From contig MLAA01000001.1 of the NCBI GenBank assembly GCA_001998905.1, positions 1 to 64,000 of the forward strand: a DNA stretch of 64,000 nt. Direction: 5' to 3'. Below are positions 39,602-49,257 of the stretch, one piece after another. The stretch comes from Rodentibacter caecimuris. Its GTDB lineage: Bacteria; Pseudomonadota; Gammaproteobacteria; Enterobacterales; Pasteurellaceae. The notes beneath the pieces are model-generated. The model searched no databases. It was not told the origin of the DNA and was given only the letters and a program-made list of their open reading frames with translations. Within the stretch, counting starts at the first letter, position 1. Each line of letters starts with the position of its first letter. A program made the translations under genes and the position numbers.

Positions 39602-40834
39602 CTAAAACAGTACTCTTGCCCGAATGGTTCCATCAATTTGTTTTAATTTAGTAAGTAACGGGGAAGAATCCTCGGTTTCCACATCAATCACTACATAGCC
39701 AATACTTGGATCAGTTTGTAAATATTGTGCTGCAATATTGATATTTTCATCGACAAACACTTGATTGATCTTATTTAGTACTCCGGGACGATTCTCATGT
39801 ATATGCAATAAACGTTTGGTGCCGGCGTGCTCTGGTAATGAAACTTCCGGGAAATTCACAGAAGACAATGTGGAACCGTTATCCGAATACTTAATGAATT
39901 TACCCGCTACTTCAGTACCAATATTTTCCTGTGCCTCCGCCGTTGAGCCACCGATATGAGGTGTTAAGATAACATTATCGAATTTACGTAATGGAGAGAT
40001 AAATTCTTCTTTCGCCGATGCAGGTTCAACTGGGAAAACATCGATAGCCGCCCCACGAATTTTCTTCGCATCTAAGGCTTGTGCCAAAGCATCAATATCT
40101 ACTACAGTCCCTCTAGCAGCATTGATTAAAATAGCATCCTGCTTTAATTGCCCAATACGCTGTGCATTCATTAAATTTCGTGTAGAAGGCAAATCCGGGA
40201 CGTGTAATGAAATAATATCGCAAGTACCGAGTAATTCTTCCAAACTATGTATTTGAACAGCATTACCGAGTGGTAATTTATTTTCAATATCATAAAAATA
40301 AACCTTTAAGCCCAAAGATTCTGCGATAATACTGAGCTGTGAACCGATATGTCCGTATCCAACAATACCTAATTTTTTCCCTCGCACCTCATGAGAACCT
40401 ACTGCGGATTTATTCCAATAACCACGGTGAACTTCTGCATTAGCTTGCGGAATATTACGCATTAACAGCAACATTTCGCCCAGTACCAACTCAGCAACAG
40501 AACGAGTATTAGAAAAAGGTGCGTTAAATACAGGAATACCGCGAACTTTAGCCGCACTTAGATCAACCTGGTTAGTACCAATACAAAAACAACCAATAGC
40601 AATTAATTTTGGAGCTGCATCGATAATTTCAGCAGTTAAGTGAGTGCGTGAACGTAAACCGATAAAATGCGCCTCTTTCACTGCGGCTTTTAATTCGTCT
40701 CCGTCTAGTGCTTTTTGATAGTAATCAATATTGGTATAGCCCGCTGCCTGTAAACTTTCTAGGGCGCTTTGATGAACCCCCTCAAACAGCACAAACTTAA
40801 TTTTTGACTTATCTAATGATACTTTGTTTGACAT
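39602..40834 (-). CDS. serA: D-3-phosphoglycerate dehydrogenase
   Basis: First enzyme of serine synthesis, NAD-dependent. The 410 residues match the E. coli length. The Rossmann motif is GYGHIGSQL, the catalytic His is in LTPHIGG, and the C-terminal ACT domain (about 335-410) binds serine for feedback inhibition. It follows rpiA by 52 bp on the same strand. Confidence 0.97.
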   Translation of the reverse strand: MSNKVSLDKSKIKFVLFEGVHQSALESLQAAGYTNIDYYQKALDGDELKAAVKEAHFIGLRSRTHLTAEIIDAAPKLIAIGCFCIGTNQVDLSAAKVRGIPVFNAPFSNTRSVAELVLGEMLLLMRNIPQANAEVHRGYWNKSAVGSHEVRGKKLGIVGYGHIGSQLSIIAESLGLKVYFYDIENKLPLGNAVQIHSLEELLGTCDIISLHVPDLPSTRNLMNAQRIGQLKQDAILINAARGTVVDIDALAQALDAKKIRGAAIDVFPVEPASAKEEFISPLRKFDNVILTPHIGGSTAEAQENIGTEVAGKFIKYSDNGSTLSSVNFPEVSLPEHAGTKRLLHIHENRPGVLNKINQVFVDENINIAAQYLQTDPSIGYVVIDVETEDSSPLLTKLKQIDGTIRARVLF

Positions 40835-40886
40835 ATTAACTCCTCATTATTATTTTAAAAACTTTCTCAATCACAAAGGCGATAGA

Positions 40887-41546
40887 TTACTCAATTACTT
40901 TTGCACCCTGTGGTGTGCCGATAATAACAATGTCGGCACTACGTAACGCAAAAATACCGTTTGTTACTACACCAGCCACGTTATTTAATATTTTTTCCAT
41001 TTCGACTGGATTCAAAATAGTGAAATTATGTACATCTAATATTACATTGCCATTATCGGTGATTATGCCTTCACGATATTCCGGTACGCCACCCAACTCA
41101 ACCAATTTACGTCCTACTTGCGATCTAGCCATTGGAATCACTTCCACTGGTAACGGAAAAGTTGATCCCAATACATCAACCTGTTTGCTTGAATCTACGA
41201 TACAAATAAACTTTTTCGCCAGTGCAGCAACAATTTTTTCCCTGGTCAATGCTGCACCACCACCTTTAATCATCATTTTCTGTGGGTTAATTTCATCTGC
41301 ACCATCCACATAAATATCAAGTGCCGATACATCGTTAGCGCTAAATACTTCAATGCCTTGTTTTCTCAATAACTCTTCCGAAGCCTTAGAAGCAGCAACT
41401 GCACCTTTAATATCGTTTTTTAATTCACCCAAGGCTTCAATAAAGCAATTAACGGTGGAACCGCTTCCAACACCGATAATCGTATCAGGTTTTACATATT
41501 GTAAGGCGGCTTTGGCAGCTAGTTTTTTCATTTCCAGTTGATTCAT
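40887..41546 (-). CDS. rpiA: Ribose-5-phosphate isomerase A
   Basis: Interconverts ribose 5-phosphate and ribulose 5-phosphate, supplying the precursor of PRPP. The 219 residues show [12 protein letters not shown] (about 19-30), DGADEINPQ and [23 protein letters not shown] precedes the ATG. A near-consensus PurR box lies 20-35 bp upstream, which may tie PRPP precursor supply to purine status. serA lies downstream, as in H. influenzae from memory. Confidence 0.97.
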   Translation of the reverse strand: MNQLEMKKLAAKAALQYVKPDTIIGVGSGSTVNCFIEALGELKNDIKGAVAASKASEELLRKQGIEVFSANDVSALDIYVDGADEINPQKMMIKGGGAALTREKIVAALAKKFICIVDSSKQVDVLGSTFPLPVEVIPMARSQVGRKLVELGGVPEYREGIITDNGNVILDVHNFTILNPVEMEKILNNVAGVVTNGIFALRSADIVIIGTPQGAKVIE

Positions 41547-41565
41547 TTGGTATCCTTAATACTAA

Positions 41566-41581
41566 AAGTAAACGTTTGCGT
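41566..41581 (-). promoter_or_regulatory. PurR-type operator upstream of rpiA
   Basis: On the minus strand ACGCAAACGTTTACTT, which matches every defined position of the PurR consensus ACGCAAACGTTTNCNT. A purR gene is not in the window. Confidence 0.7.
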
Positions 41582-41692
41582 TATTTGGCTACTTTAATAC
41601 GGCAAAGCATGATAAACAAGTGCAAAATTTTCTAAATTCAGATGAAAAATACTCACATTACCGTAATGATAGAGAGTCTCGCCGTAATAAGC

Positions 41693-42850
41693 TTATTCAT
41701 CAGGTAAAAATAATGCCAATAATTCATTTAAAAACAATTTGCCTCGTTCGGTAATCTGCCAGTATTGTTCATTATCAAATAAATAATTTTGTGCTACTGC
41801 AAAATCAATTTGATTTTTGACCGAATGTTGAGAAAGTCCGGTCAATTGTTCAAATTCTTGTTTAGGAACTGGCTCTAATAAACGAAAACGGTTCATAAAA
41901 AACTCGAAAGTGCGGTCAATTTTAGGGACATTTTTTTCTTCATAAAGGTATTCTCCACGCATATATCCTTTAGGATGCTTGGTTTTAGAATAGCGAATAA
42001 TCTCTCCGTTAATAAAACTGATTTTGCCATGAGCACCACAACCGATAGCCAAATAATCGCCAAAGCGCCAATAGTTCAAATTATGCCGACATTGATAACC
42101 TGGTTTAGCATAAGCAGAGGTTTCATATTGTTGATAACCCGCTTGCGTTAATAATTTATGTCCTTGTTCAAAAATATCCCAAAGTTCGTCATCATTGGGG
42201 AGTTGCGGAGGACGATAGGCAAACATCGTATTCGGCTCAATGGTTAACTGATACCAAGAGAGATGTGGTGGCTTAAGCCTAATCGCTTGACGTAAATCAT
42301 CAAGAGCTTGAGTTAATGTTTGATTCGGTAAGCCGTGCATTAGATCCAAATTAAAACTTTGAAGACCTGAAACTCGAGCAAAATCAACCGCACTTTTTGC
42401 CTCTCTGCTGTTATGGATTCGTCCTAACCGATGTAATTTATCATCATCAAAGCTTTGTATACCCATTGAGATACGATTCACCCCGGCATTCACATAACCT
42501 TTAAAACGCTCAGCCTCCACTGTTCCGGGATTAGCTTCCAATGTAATTTCAATATCCGGACTAAAGGGAATTCGGCGCTGTATTTCCGTCAATAAAAAAG
42601 CAATATTTTCTGCAGAAAATAGACTAGGTGTACCGCCGCCGATAAAAATCGAATGGAGAAAGCGCTGTCGAGTAGAAATTTGGTATTTTTTTAGATCATT
42701 GGTTAGATCAAAAATTAAATGCCGAATATATTCCACTTCAGGAATAATCCCCTTCTGAGTGTGTGAATTAAAATCACAATAAGGGCATTTTTGAACACAC
42801 CAAGGAATATGAATATAGAGGCTTAGCGGAGGCAACACGAATTCTGTCAT
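41693..42850 (-). CDS. hemW: Heme chaperone HemW (radical SAM, HemN-like)
   Basis: HemW inserts heme into acceptor proteins; it was long named as an oxygen-independent coproporphyrinogen oxidase. The 385 residues have the radical-SAM cysteines in WCVQKCPYC (Cx3Cx2C) near residue 17, GGGTPSLF, and the C-terminal HemN-like domain. It lacks the extra N-terminal part of true HemN. The stop lies near a direct GTAAT-rich stretch but I see no strong terminator. Confidence 0.93.
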   Translation of the reverse strand: MTEFVLPPLSLYIHIPWCVQKCPYCDFNSHTQKGIIPEVEYIRHLIFDLTNDLKKYQISTRQRFLHSIFIGGGTPSLFSAENIAFLLTEIQRRIPFSPDIEITLEANPGTVEAERFKGYVNAGVNRISMGIQSFDDDKLHRLGRIHNSREAKSAVDFARVSGLQSFNLDLMHGLPNQTLTQALDDLRQAIRLKPPHLSWYQLTIEPNTMFAYRPPQLPNDDELWDIFEQGHKLLTQAGYQQYETSAYAKPGYQCRHNLNYWRFGDYLAIGCGAHGKISFINGEIIRYSKTKHPKGYMRGEYLYEEKNVPKIDRTFEFFMNRFRLLEPVPKQEFEQLTGLSQHSVKNQIDFAVAQNYLFDNEQYWQITERGKLFLNELLALFLPDE

Positions 42851-42930
42851 TGATTTATAATACGGTTAGATTTGTAAGCCTTTTAGATTAAAACATTAAA
42901 ATTAAATTGACAACAGACAATGCTTTTCTG

Positions 42931-43617
42931 TTATTCATTAGTAATAATTTGATCAAATACCGAAAGTGGACAAACAAATGCAGATTGCACAACGTCTTTT
43001 TTTGCCTTATCTGCAACCAAAATCGCCTGTTTAGTTTTAGTAATCGCTTTGCGCTTTAGTTTAGCCTCTATAAAATTGAAGCAGGTTACCCCTTTTTCTT
43101 GACTAAATCCCGCAGCGGAAATAAAGGCTTTATCTGTGCAAAGTAAATCTAATTCGTTTTCATTATCAAGAGGCTGAAACAAGGCATTATTACGGGAAAA
43201 CTCACCACCTAGTAAAATAAGGCGACAATTCGGATTATCCGCCAATAAAGTTAAAGTATTTAGCGAGCAACAAAGTGCAGTAAAGCACAGCGTCGGTTCA
43301 ATTTGAGAAGCGATAAACGGAATAGTAGAACCACAATCAAAGAAAACAACCTCACCTTGCTTAATTAACTTTGCTGCTCGTTCTCCAAGAAGCAACTTTT
43401 CGCTCATCTGCTTAGTTTGTTGTTCGGCAACATCATAATAATTTTTCGGATCTTGACGAACGATGTATCCGCCAAGTACGCGGAAAGGAGATGAATGACG
43501 ACTAATATCACGGCGAATTGTCATCTCGGAAACCCCCAGTATTTCCGCAGCATGACGCAAATGAATTTGATCTTGCTGTGTCAGCAAAAACGCTAACTTT
43601 TGTAGGCGTGATGCCAT
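42931..43617 (-). CDS. deoR: Deoxyribose operon regulator, DeoR family
   Basis: The 228 residues follow E. coli DeoR: an N-terminal HTH with AAEILGVSEMTIRRDISRHSSP (given here only as its core, about residues 24-44), then LLGG-like GGYIVRQDP, FFDCGSTIPFI, SLNTLTLL and SAAGFSQEKGVTCFN. E. coli DeoR responds to deoxyribose 5-phosphate. It lies 17 bp downstream of deoC on the same strand, so it is likely cotranscribed and autoregulated. Confidence 0.88.
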   Translation of the reverse strand: MASRLQKLAFLLTQQDQIHLRHAAEILGVSEMTIRRDISRHSSPFRVLGGYIVRQDPKNYYDVAEQQTKQMSEKLLLGERAAKLIKQGEVVFFDCGSTIPFIASQIEPTLCFTALCCSLNTLTLLADNPNCRLILLGGEFSRNNALFQPLDNENELDLLCTDKAFISAAGFSQEKGVTCFNFIEAKLKRKAITKTKQAILVADKAKKDVVQSAFVCPLSVFDQIITNE

Positions 43618-43634
43618 ATCCCCCTTCCTTATTG

Positions 43635-44303
43635 TTAATATTGAGCGTTTGTTGATTCTTTATCTGTTACGATTGCCACACCGGAACTTGTACCTAAACG
43701 ACTTGCCCCAGCTTCTAGCATCTGTTGTGCCGTTGCTCGACAACGAACCCCGCCGGATGCTTTAATTTTTACTGATTCACCGACAACTTGTTTCATCAAT
43801 TCAACGGCTTCCACTGTCGCACCACCACTACTGAACCCTGTTGAAGTTTTGACAAATGCAACGCCTATTTCGAGGCAAATTTGGCATAATTGGCAAATTT
43901 CCTGTTCGGTCAGCAAACAAGTTTCCAAAATCACTTTCAGCGGCACACCGCGACAGGCATCAAAAACGGCTTGAATATCCGACCGCACTTTGTCCCATAA
44001 TTCACTTTTTACCCAACCGACATTCACAACCATATCAATTTCCTGCGCCCCAGCTAAAATTGCTTGCTCCGTCTCATAGGATTTCACTTGTGTCATATTT
44101 GCGCCTAACGGGAAACCGATTACTGTGCAAATTTTAACATCGCTATCCGCTAGTAGCTTTTTGGCAAAAGGAATGTACGCAGGGTTTATACAGACGGACC
44201 AAAACCCATAGGTTTTGGCTTCTTGACAAAGGTGCTGGATTTTTTGTTCGGTAGTATCTGCAGCTAATGCAGTATGATCAATATACTGAGCAAGAGATGT
44301 CAT
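43635..44303 (-). CDS. deoC: Deoxyribose-phosphate aldolase
   Basis: Cleaves 2-deoxyribose 5-phosphate to acetaldehyde and glyceraldehyde 3-phosphate. The 222 residues keep the catalytic Asp in EIDMVVN, the Schiff-base Lys in FVKTSTGFSSGG, and the second Lys in VKIKASGG. GAGGGAAA precedes the ATG. Divergent from deoK, whose product it consumes. Confidence 0.96.
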   Translation of the reverse strand: MTSLAQYIDHTALAADTTEQKIQHLCQEAKTYGFWSVCINPAYIPFAKKLLADSDVKICTVIGFPLGANMTQVKSYETEQAILAGAQEIDMVVNVGWVKSELWDKVRSDIQAVFDACRGVPLKVILETCLLTEQEICQLCQICLEIGVAFVKTSTGFSSGGATVEAVELMKQVVGESVKIKASGGVRCRATAQQMLEAGASRLGTSSGVAIVTDKESTNAQY

Positions 44304-44456
44304 TTGTTTTTCCCTCTATGTTGTTAAAAATCTTATGATAATTCTTCCCACAATGAAATATTATTTCTGTGATCGATGTCACTTTTTTAACATAAGTTTC
44401 AATGTAGACTATATTTTACTCAATTTTGTTTTTATTTTAACACTAAGGAGGAAAAG
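44304..44456. promoter_or_regulatory. Divergent deoC/deoK control region
   Basis: The region holds a CRP-type site, TGTGATCGATGTCACT at 44368-44383, and a nonamer that occurs as TGTTAAAAA at 44322-44330, TTTTTAACA at 44384-44392 and TTTTAACA at 44435-44442. The three copies flank the CRP site and are candidate DeoR operators; this is inference. Confidence 0.6.
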
Positions 44457-45380
44457 ATGAAAGTCGCAGTAATCGGTTCAAATATGGTGGATCTCGTTAC
44501 TTATGTAGAACATATTCCAAAATGGGGAGAAACTTTAGAAGCGCCTCAATTTGAGATGGGACATGGAGGAAAAGGTGCAAACCAAGCAGTTGCAATGGCA
44601 AAGTTAGGTTCACATGTAATGATGTTAAGCAAGGTTGGCGATGATATATTCGGCGATAAAACTATCGAGAACTTCACCCGTTTCGGCATAGATTGTCGTT
44701 ATGTTAAAAAAGTAACAGGGTGTTCTAGTGGGGTTGCACCTATTTTCGTTAATCGCAAAGCTCAAAACCAAATTATAATCGTTAAGGGAGCCAACAATTA
44801 TCTTTTACCTCAGGATATTGAGGCCGCCGCTGATGATCTTATGAAATGTAAACTAATTGTATTGCAATTAGAGATTCCTTTAGAAACCGTTTATTACGCT
44901 ATTGAATTTGCCAATAAACACAATATCACCGTCATTTTAAATCCTGCTCCAGCAAGTAAGAAATTGGATCTCGATTATGCTAGCCACTGTGATTTCTTTA
45001 TGCCTAATGAAACCGAGTTAGAAATTCTCACAGGGTTACCAGTTGAAACAATGCCCCAAATTGAAGCGGCAGCTCAAATTTTACTGGATAAGGGATTAAA
45101 AAATTTAATCATCACACTTGGTGAACGTGGCTGTTTATGGTTAACAAAAGATAGCAAGATTTATATTCCAGCATATCAAGTTAATGCCATTGATTCTGGT
45201 GGTGCCGGCGATGCCTTTATCGGCTGCTTTGCACATTATTTAGTTACATGTTCGGATATTTTATCGGCACTACGACAAGCTTCTCTTTTTGCCGCATATA
45301 GCGTAATGGGTAGGGGAACACAATCTTCTTATCCTAATACGGAACAATTCGAACAATTCAAATCTGAACATGAGAAATGA
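44457..45380 (+). CDS. deoK: Deoxyribokinase
   Basis: Phosphorylates 2-deoxy-D-ribose to the 5-phosphate. The 307-residue PfkB-family kinase is very close to Salmonella DeoK as I know it (AVIGSNMVDL, GGKGANQAVAMAKL, NETELEILTG, GTQSSYP). The catalytic Asp252 is in GGAGDAFIG, and the usual Thr of the DTxGAGD motif is replaced by Ser-Gly. AAGGAGG precedes the ATG. Ribokinase is the alternative, but the neighbours deoC, deoP and deoX favour deoxyribose. Confidence 0.92.
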   Translation: MKVAVIGSNMVDLVTYVEHIPKWGETLEAPQFEMGHGGKGANQAVAMAKLGSHVMMLSKVGDDIFGDKTIENFTRFGIDCRYVKKVTGCSSGVAPIFVNRKAQNQIIIVKGANNYLLPQDIEAAADDLMKCKLIVLQLEIPLETVYYAIEFANKHNITVILNPAPASKKLDLDYASHCDFFMPNETELEILTGLPVETMPQIEAAAQILLDKGLKNLIITLGERGCLWLTKDSKIYIPAYQVNAIDSGGAGDAFIGCFAHYLVTCSDILSALRQASLFAAYSVMGRGTQSSYPNTEQFEQFKSEHEK

Positions 45381-45390
45381 GGAACTAGGT

Positions 45391-46698
45391 ATGACTAAAT
45401 TTCATCAATTTCCCGACGGTTATCTTGATAAAACCCCAATTCTACAGTTTATTTTATTATCTTGCTTATTTCCCTTGTGGGGCGCGGCAGCAAGCCTAAA
45501 TGATATCTTAATCACTCAGTTTAAAAGCGTGTTTACATTGAGTGATTTTGCTAGCGCTTTAGTACAAAGTGCATTTTATGGCGGATATTTTCTTATTGCA
45601 ATTCCTGCCTCATTAATTATAAAAAAAACAAGTTACAAGATAGCTATTTTAATGGGGCTAACTCTTTATATTATAGGTTGCTCAATGTTTTATCCGGCTT
45701 CTCATATGGCAACTTATACGATGTTTTTGACCGCAATTTTTTCAATTGCGATAGGTTTAAGTTTTTTAGAAACCTCTGCAAATACTTACAGTTCAATGAT
45801 AGGTCATCGAGACTATGCAATTTTGCGTTTAAATATAAGTCAAACTTTCTATCCGGTCGGTGCCATTGCAGGCATTGTGTTGGGAAAATATTTAATCTTC
45901 CAATCCGGAGACAGCTTAGAAACGCAAATGGTGGGATTATCACCAGAACAATTACATACATTTAAGCTAGCCATGTTAGAACATACTCTACAGCCCTATA
46001 AGTATATTATTATGGTACTAGCTGCAGTAACATTATTGTTTTTAATTATCCCATTTCCTAAATGTAAAGTACTGAAAGAGGATAACCAAGCAATTAATGT
46101 CAGATTTATGGATACATTAAAATATCTTGCCAAAAATAAACCTTTTAAAAAGGGAATTATTGCTCAATTTTTATATGTAGGAATGCAGGTATCTGTTTGG
46201 TCTTTTACTATTCGATTAGCATTAAATTTAAGTGATATGAATGAGCGCTCGGCCTCCAATTTCATGATTTATAGTTTTATTGGTTTTTTTATTGGTAAAT
46301 TTATAGCAAACTTTCTTATGACCCGATTTAAATCAGAAACGGTATTAATATGGTACGCCGTAATTGGTGTAATAACATTGGGATATACGGCATTCGTTAG
46401 GGATTTTTCGGCGGTATATGCTGCGATCTTTGCTAGTGTATTATTCGGGCCTTGTTGGGCAACAATTTATGCGTCTGTATTGGAAACAGTAGAAAAAGAG
46501 CATCGAGAAGTGGGTGGGGCAGTTGTGGTTATGTCTATTATCGGTGCAGCTGTTGTACCAGCAATCCATGGATTTGTTTCGGATAAAGTTGGCTCATTAC
46601 AATTTGCCTTTATTGTTCCGTTATTATGCTTTGTTTATGTAGGATATTATTTCTTCGATAAACGTAAATGTTTAACTAAAATAGGAGGAATAAGATGA
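45391..46698 (+). CDS. deoP: Deoxyribose permease, MFS (FucP family)
   Basis: The 435-residue protein has about 12 hydrophobic spans and resembles the fucose-permease branch of MFS, to which Salmonella DeoP belongs. The segments PLWGAAASLNDILI and SFLETSANTYSSM are typical of the family. I start at 45391 (MTKFHQFPDG), with TGAGGAACT upstream; the ATG at 45370 overlaps the deoK end. It is coupled to deoX through an overlapping ATGA. Confidence 0.88.
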   Translation: MTKFHQFPDGYLDKTPILQFILLSCLFPLWGAAASLNDILITQFKSVFTLSDFASALVQSAFYGGYFLIAIPASLIIKKTSYKIAILMGLTLYIIGCSMFYPASHMATYTMFLTAIFSIAIGLSFLETSANTYSSMIGHRDYAILRLNISQTFYPVGAIAGIVLGKYLIFQSGDSLETQMVGLSPEQLHTFKLAMLEHTLQPYKYIIMVLAAVTLLFLIIPFPKCKVLKEDNQAINVRFMDTLKYLAKNKPFKKGIIAQFLYVGMQVSVWSFTIRLALNLSDMNERSASNFMIYSFIGFFIGKFIANFLMTRFKSETVLIWYAVIGVITLGYTAFVRDFSAVYAAIFASVLFGPCWATIYASVLETVEKEHREVGGAVVVMSIIGAAVVPAIHGFVSDKVGSLQFAFIVPLLCFVYVGYYFFDKRKCLTKIGGIR

Positions 46699-47711
46699 AA
46701 TATCATATTTATTTATCTAAAAACCAATTTTGTCAGCAAGAAAAAATACTGTTGGAAAATGAATACTTTAAAGTTATTAGTTTTAAATATCCTTCCGATA
46801 TTGAGGCATTAAAATTAATAAATAAAAAGGGATATTTAATTATTTTACCCTATTATGGACAAATGGTTTGGTCTGCCGAATTTCACGGTCATAATTTGTG
46901 CATGAAGAATATGTTTAATGAACCTAAAAAGGGCAATGAAATTATTGATACTTATGGTTGTTTTGCATTTCATTCCGGATTATTAAGCAATGGCTGCCCT
47001 ACTCCTGAAGATAATCACCCTCTACATGGGGAAATGCCTTGTGCTTCAATGGATAAATGTTGGCTGGAAATTACGGATAATCAAATTACGTTATATAGCG
47101 GTTATGAGTATATAAAGGGATTTGGTTATCATTATTATGCAAAGCCAAGCGTAACTTTATTTAGTAATAGCGGATTATTTAAAATCAATATGGAAGTCAC
47201 GAATTTAGGTTCATATACTATGCCCTTACAATATATGTGCCATATGAATTATTGTTATGAACCAAATGCAATTTTCGAGCAAAACATTCCGGATCAGGCT
47301 ATTTGTTTACGAGAGTCTATTCCCGCACATGTAAAACCAACAGAATCCTGGTTGGAATTTAATCGGAAATTAAAGGCTGAAAAGAATGTGTTATCCGTTT
47401 TAGAACAGCCAGAATGCTATGATCCTGAAATTGTATTTTTTATGGATAATCTTTCTCAATATCAGGAAAAATTAATTTATAGAATGAAATCGACGAAAGG
47501 GCATTGTTTCCGAACAGAGTTTTTATCCAAAGAGTTTAATTTTGCTACACGTTGGATTTTATATAATTCGGATCAACAGGTCGCAGCCTTTGTACTACCG
47601 GCAACTTGTCGTCCTGAGGGCTTTAATGCTGCACAAATTAATGGAACACTGATTTCTTTACAGCCTAATGAAACAAGGCATTTTAGTGTATTAACCGGTG
47701 TAGAAGATTAA
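46695..47711 (+). CDS. deoX: DeoX-like aldose-epimerase-fold protein (DUF4432 type)
   Basis: The 338 residues match the position and, as far as I recall, the length of DeoX in the Salmonella deoQKPX cluster. It has a mutarotase-like beta-sandwich look: YGCFAFHSGLLSNGCP, HPLHGEMPC with a conserved His, and late HMNYCYEPN. The role could be anomer conversion of deoxyribose but is not proven. AGGAGG lies before the ATG, which overlaps the deoP stop. A terminator of facing uptake signals follows. Confidence 0.8.
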   Translation: MKYHIYLSKNQFCQQEKILLENEYFKVISFKYPSDIEALKLINKKGYLIILPYYGQMVWSAEFHGHNLCMKNMFNEPKKGNEIIDTYGCFAFHSGLLSNGCPTPEDNHPLHGEMPCASMDKCWLEITDNQITLYSGYEYIKGFGYHYYAKPSVTLFSNSGLFKINMEVTNLGSYTMPLQYMCHMNYCYEPNAIFEQNIPDQAICLRESIPAHVKPTESWLEFNRKLKAEKNVLSVLEQPECYDPEIVFFMDNLSQYQEKLIYRMKSTKGHCFRTEFLSKEFNFATRWILYNSDQQVAAFVLPATCRPEGFNAAQINGTLISLQPNETRHFSVLTGVED

Positions 47712-47738
47712 TACTGAAAATCTACTCTAGAAAATAAT

Positions 47739-47778
47739 CGCACTTTTCCCTTCTATTGAGCAAAGTGCGGTCATTTTT
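47739..47778 (+). terminator. Terminator after deoX (facing uptake signals)
   Basis: CGCACTTT at 47739-47746 faces AAAGTGCG at 47762-47769, followed by a T-rich run. Confidence 0.75.
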
Positions 47779-47885
47779 GTCTTCTTTCTTTACAGTAAAC
47801 TGCGCTAAAATACGCTACTTACCCGTACGATATCGTTTCAGCGGGAATTTCAAGTATTTCATTTTAACTTAACCTATTAATTTCT

Positions 47886-49184
47886 ATGCAAAAATTACTT
47901 TATCCTGTCGATTCAAAACCATCTATTGGACTAACTTTATTATTAGCCGTACAACATTTACTGGCTGCTCTTGGAGGAATTATTGCCGTACCTTTAGTGT
48001 TAGGTAACGCATTACAACTTCCCGTCGAAGATACTATTGTATTAGTCAATGCCGCATTATTGGTTTCAGGTATTGTTACTATCATTCAATGTCAAGGTAT
48101 CGGACCGATTGGATTACGTCTACCTAGTGTAATGGGAACCAGTTTTACCTTTGTTGCTGCAGCTCTTGCTATTGGTTTTAGCGAATATGGCGTTGCTGGA
48201 ATTTTAGGTTCTTCCTTAGCTGGCTCTCTTGTGATGATTATTGGTAGCTTTTTTATGACTCATGTGCGTAAACTATTTCCACCTGTTGTTACTGGTGTGG
48301 TAGTCATGATGATTGGATTAAGCCTTATTCCAGTTGCTGTAGACTGGTTTGCTGGCGGACAAAAAAATGATGCCCATTATGCAGATCCCGCAAATTTAGC
48401 AATGGCTAGTTTTGTGCTAATTCTAGTCGTTGCATTAGTTCAATGGGGCAAAGGAATTTTCTCGGCTGCCGCTATCGTTATCGGGATTTTTGTCGGCTAT
48501 CTAGTTGCTCTACTACTCGGTTGGATTGATTTTGACAATATCAAAAATGCAGAATTATTTGCTATACCGCACCCCTTACATTTCGGACTTAGCTTTCCAA
48601 TTTCAGGCATTATCGGAATGAGCATTGCTTATTTAGTTACGATTGTGGAATCCAGCGGTAATTTCTTAGCTTTAGGAAATGCAACTCAAACCGACATTAC
48701 CGGAAAACATATGCGCGGCGGTGTATTATGTGATGGTTTAGGTTCAGCATTAGCCGCTATTATGTCCACAACGCCATTTTCTTCTTTCTCACAAAATATC
48801 GGTGTTATTTCTTTAACCGGTGTAGCAAGCCGCTATGTTGTTACAATAATGGGAGTGTTACTGTTACTTGCTGGGGTCTTTCCCGTGTTCGGCGCATTAA
48901 TTGTTTCAATTCCGATGCCCGTACTGGGAGGGGCTGGCTTAATTATGTTTGCAATGATTATTGCTGCTGGTATTCAGATGTTAGACAAAGTCGAACGCTC
49001 TAAACGTAACGGATTAATTATCGCAATTTCTATTGGCTGTGGATTAGCGGTTACAACCCGTCCAGAACTATTAGATAAACTCCCTGCCTTTTTTAAAGAA
49101 ATTTTAGGTTCCGGTATCACCGTCGGTTCCCTATTGGCATTAATCTTAAATTTGATTTTGCCAAAAGATGAAAATGAGGCATAA
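47886..49184 (+). CDS. NCS2-family purine (xanthine/urate-type) permease
   Basis: The 432-residue protein has about 14 membrane segments and the nucleobase-ascorbate transporter motifs: QHLLAALGG in span 1, the substrate Glu in TIVESSGNF, and SSFSQNIGVISLTGVASR, in which the Gln-Asn pair is typical of xanthine/urate carriers (XanP, XanQ, UacT) rather than UraA. The exact substrate is not certain. No Shine-Dalgarno sequence stands out. It follows the deo operon after a terminator. Confidence 0.85.
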   Translation: MQKLLYPVDSKPSIGLTLLLAVQHLLAALGGIIAVPLVLGNALQLPVEDTIVLVNAALLVSGIVTIIQCQGIGPIGLRLPSVMGTSFTFVAAALAIGFSEYGVAGILGSSLAGSLVMIIGSFFMTHVRKLFPPVVTGVVVMMIGLSLIPVAVDWFAGGQKNDAHYADPANLAMASFVLILVVALVQWGKGIFSAAAIVIGIFVGYLVALLLGWIDFDNIKNAELFAIPHPLHFGLSFPISGIIGMSIAYLVTIVESSGNFLALGNATQTDITGKHMRGGVLCDGLGSALAAIMSTTPFSSFSQNIGVISLTGVASRYVVTIMGVLLLLAGVFPVFGALIVSIPMPVLGGAGLIMFAMIIAAGIQMLDKVERSKRNGLIIAISIGCGLAVTTRPELLDKLPAFFKEILGSGITVGSLLALILNLILPKDENEA

Positions 49185-49206
49185 ATCCCTATTTACTCTA
49201 ATATTA

Positions 49207-49232
49207 AACGCCTCGAATAATATCGAGGCGTT
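49207..49232. terminator. Terminator between the purine permease and srlR
   Basis: A perfect 10-bp stem AACGCCTCGA/TCGAGGCGTT with a 6-base loop between convergent genes. Confidence 0.8.
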
Positions 49233-49257
49233 ACACAATATCTTTTTCTATAAACTA

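Noticed and set aside
47780..47885. Purine riboswitch before the purine permease
   Set aside because: No three-way junction with the conserved loop bases could be drawn.
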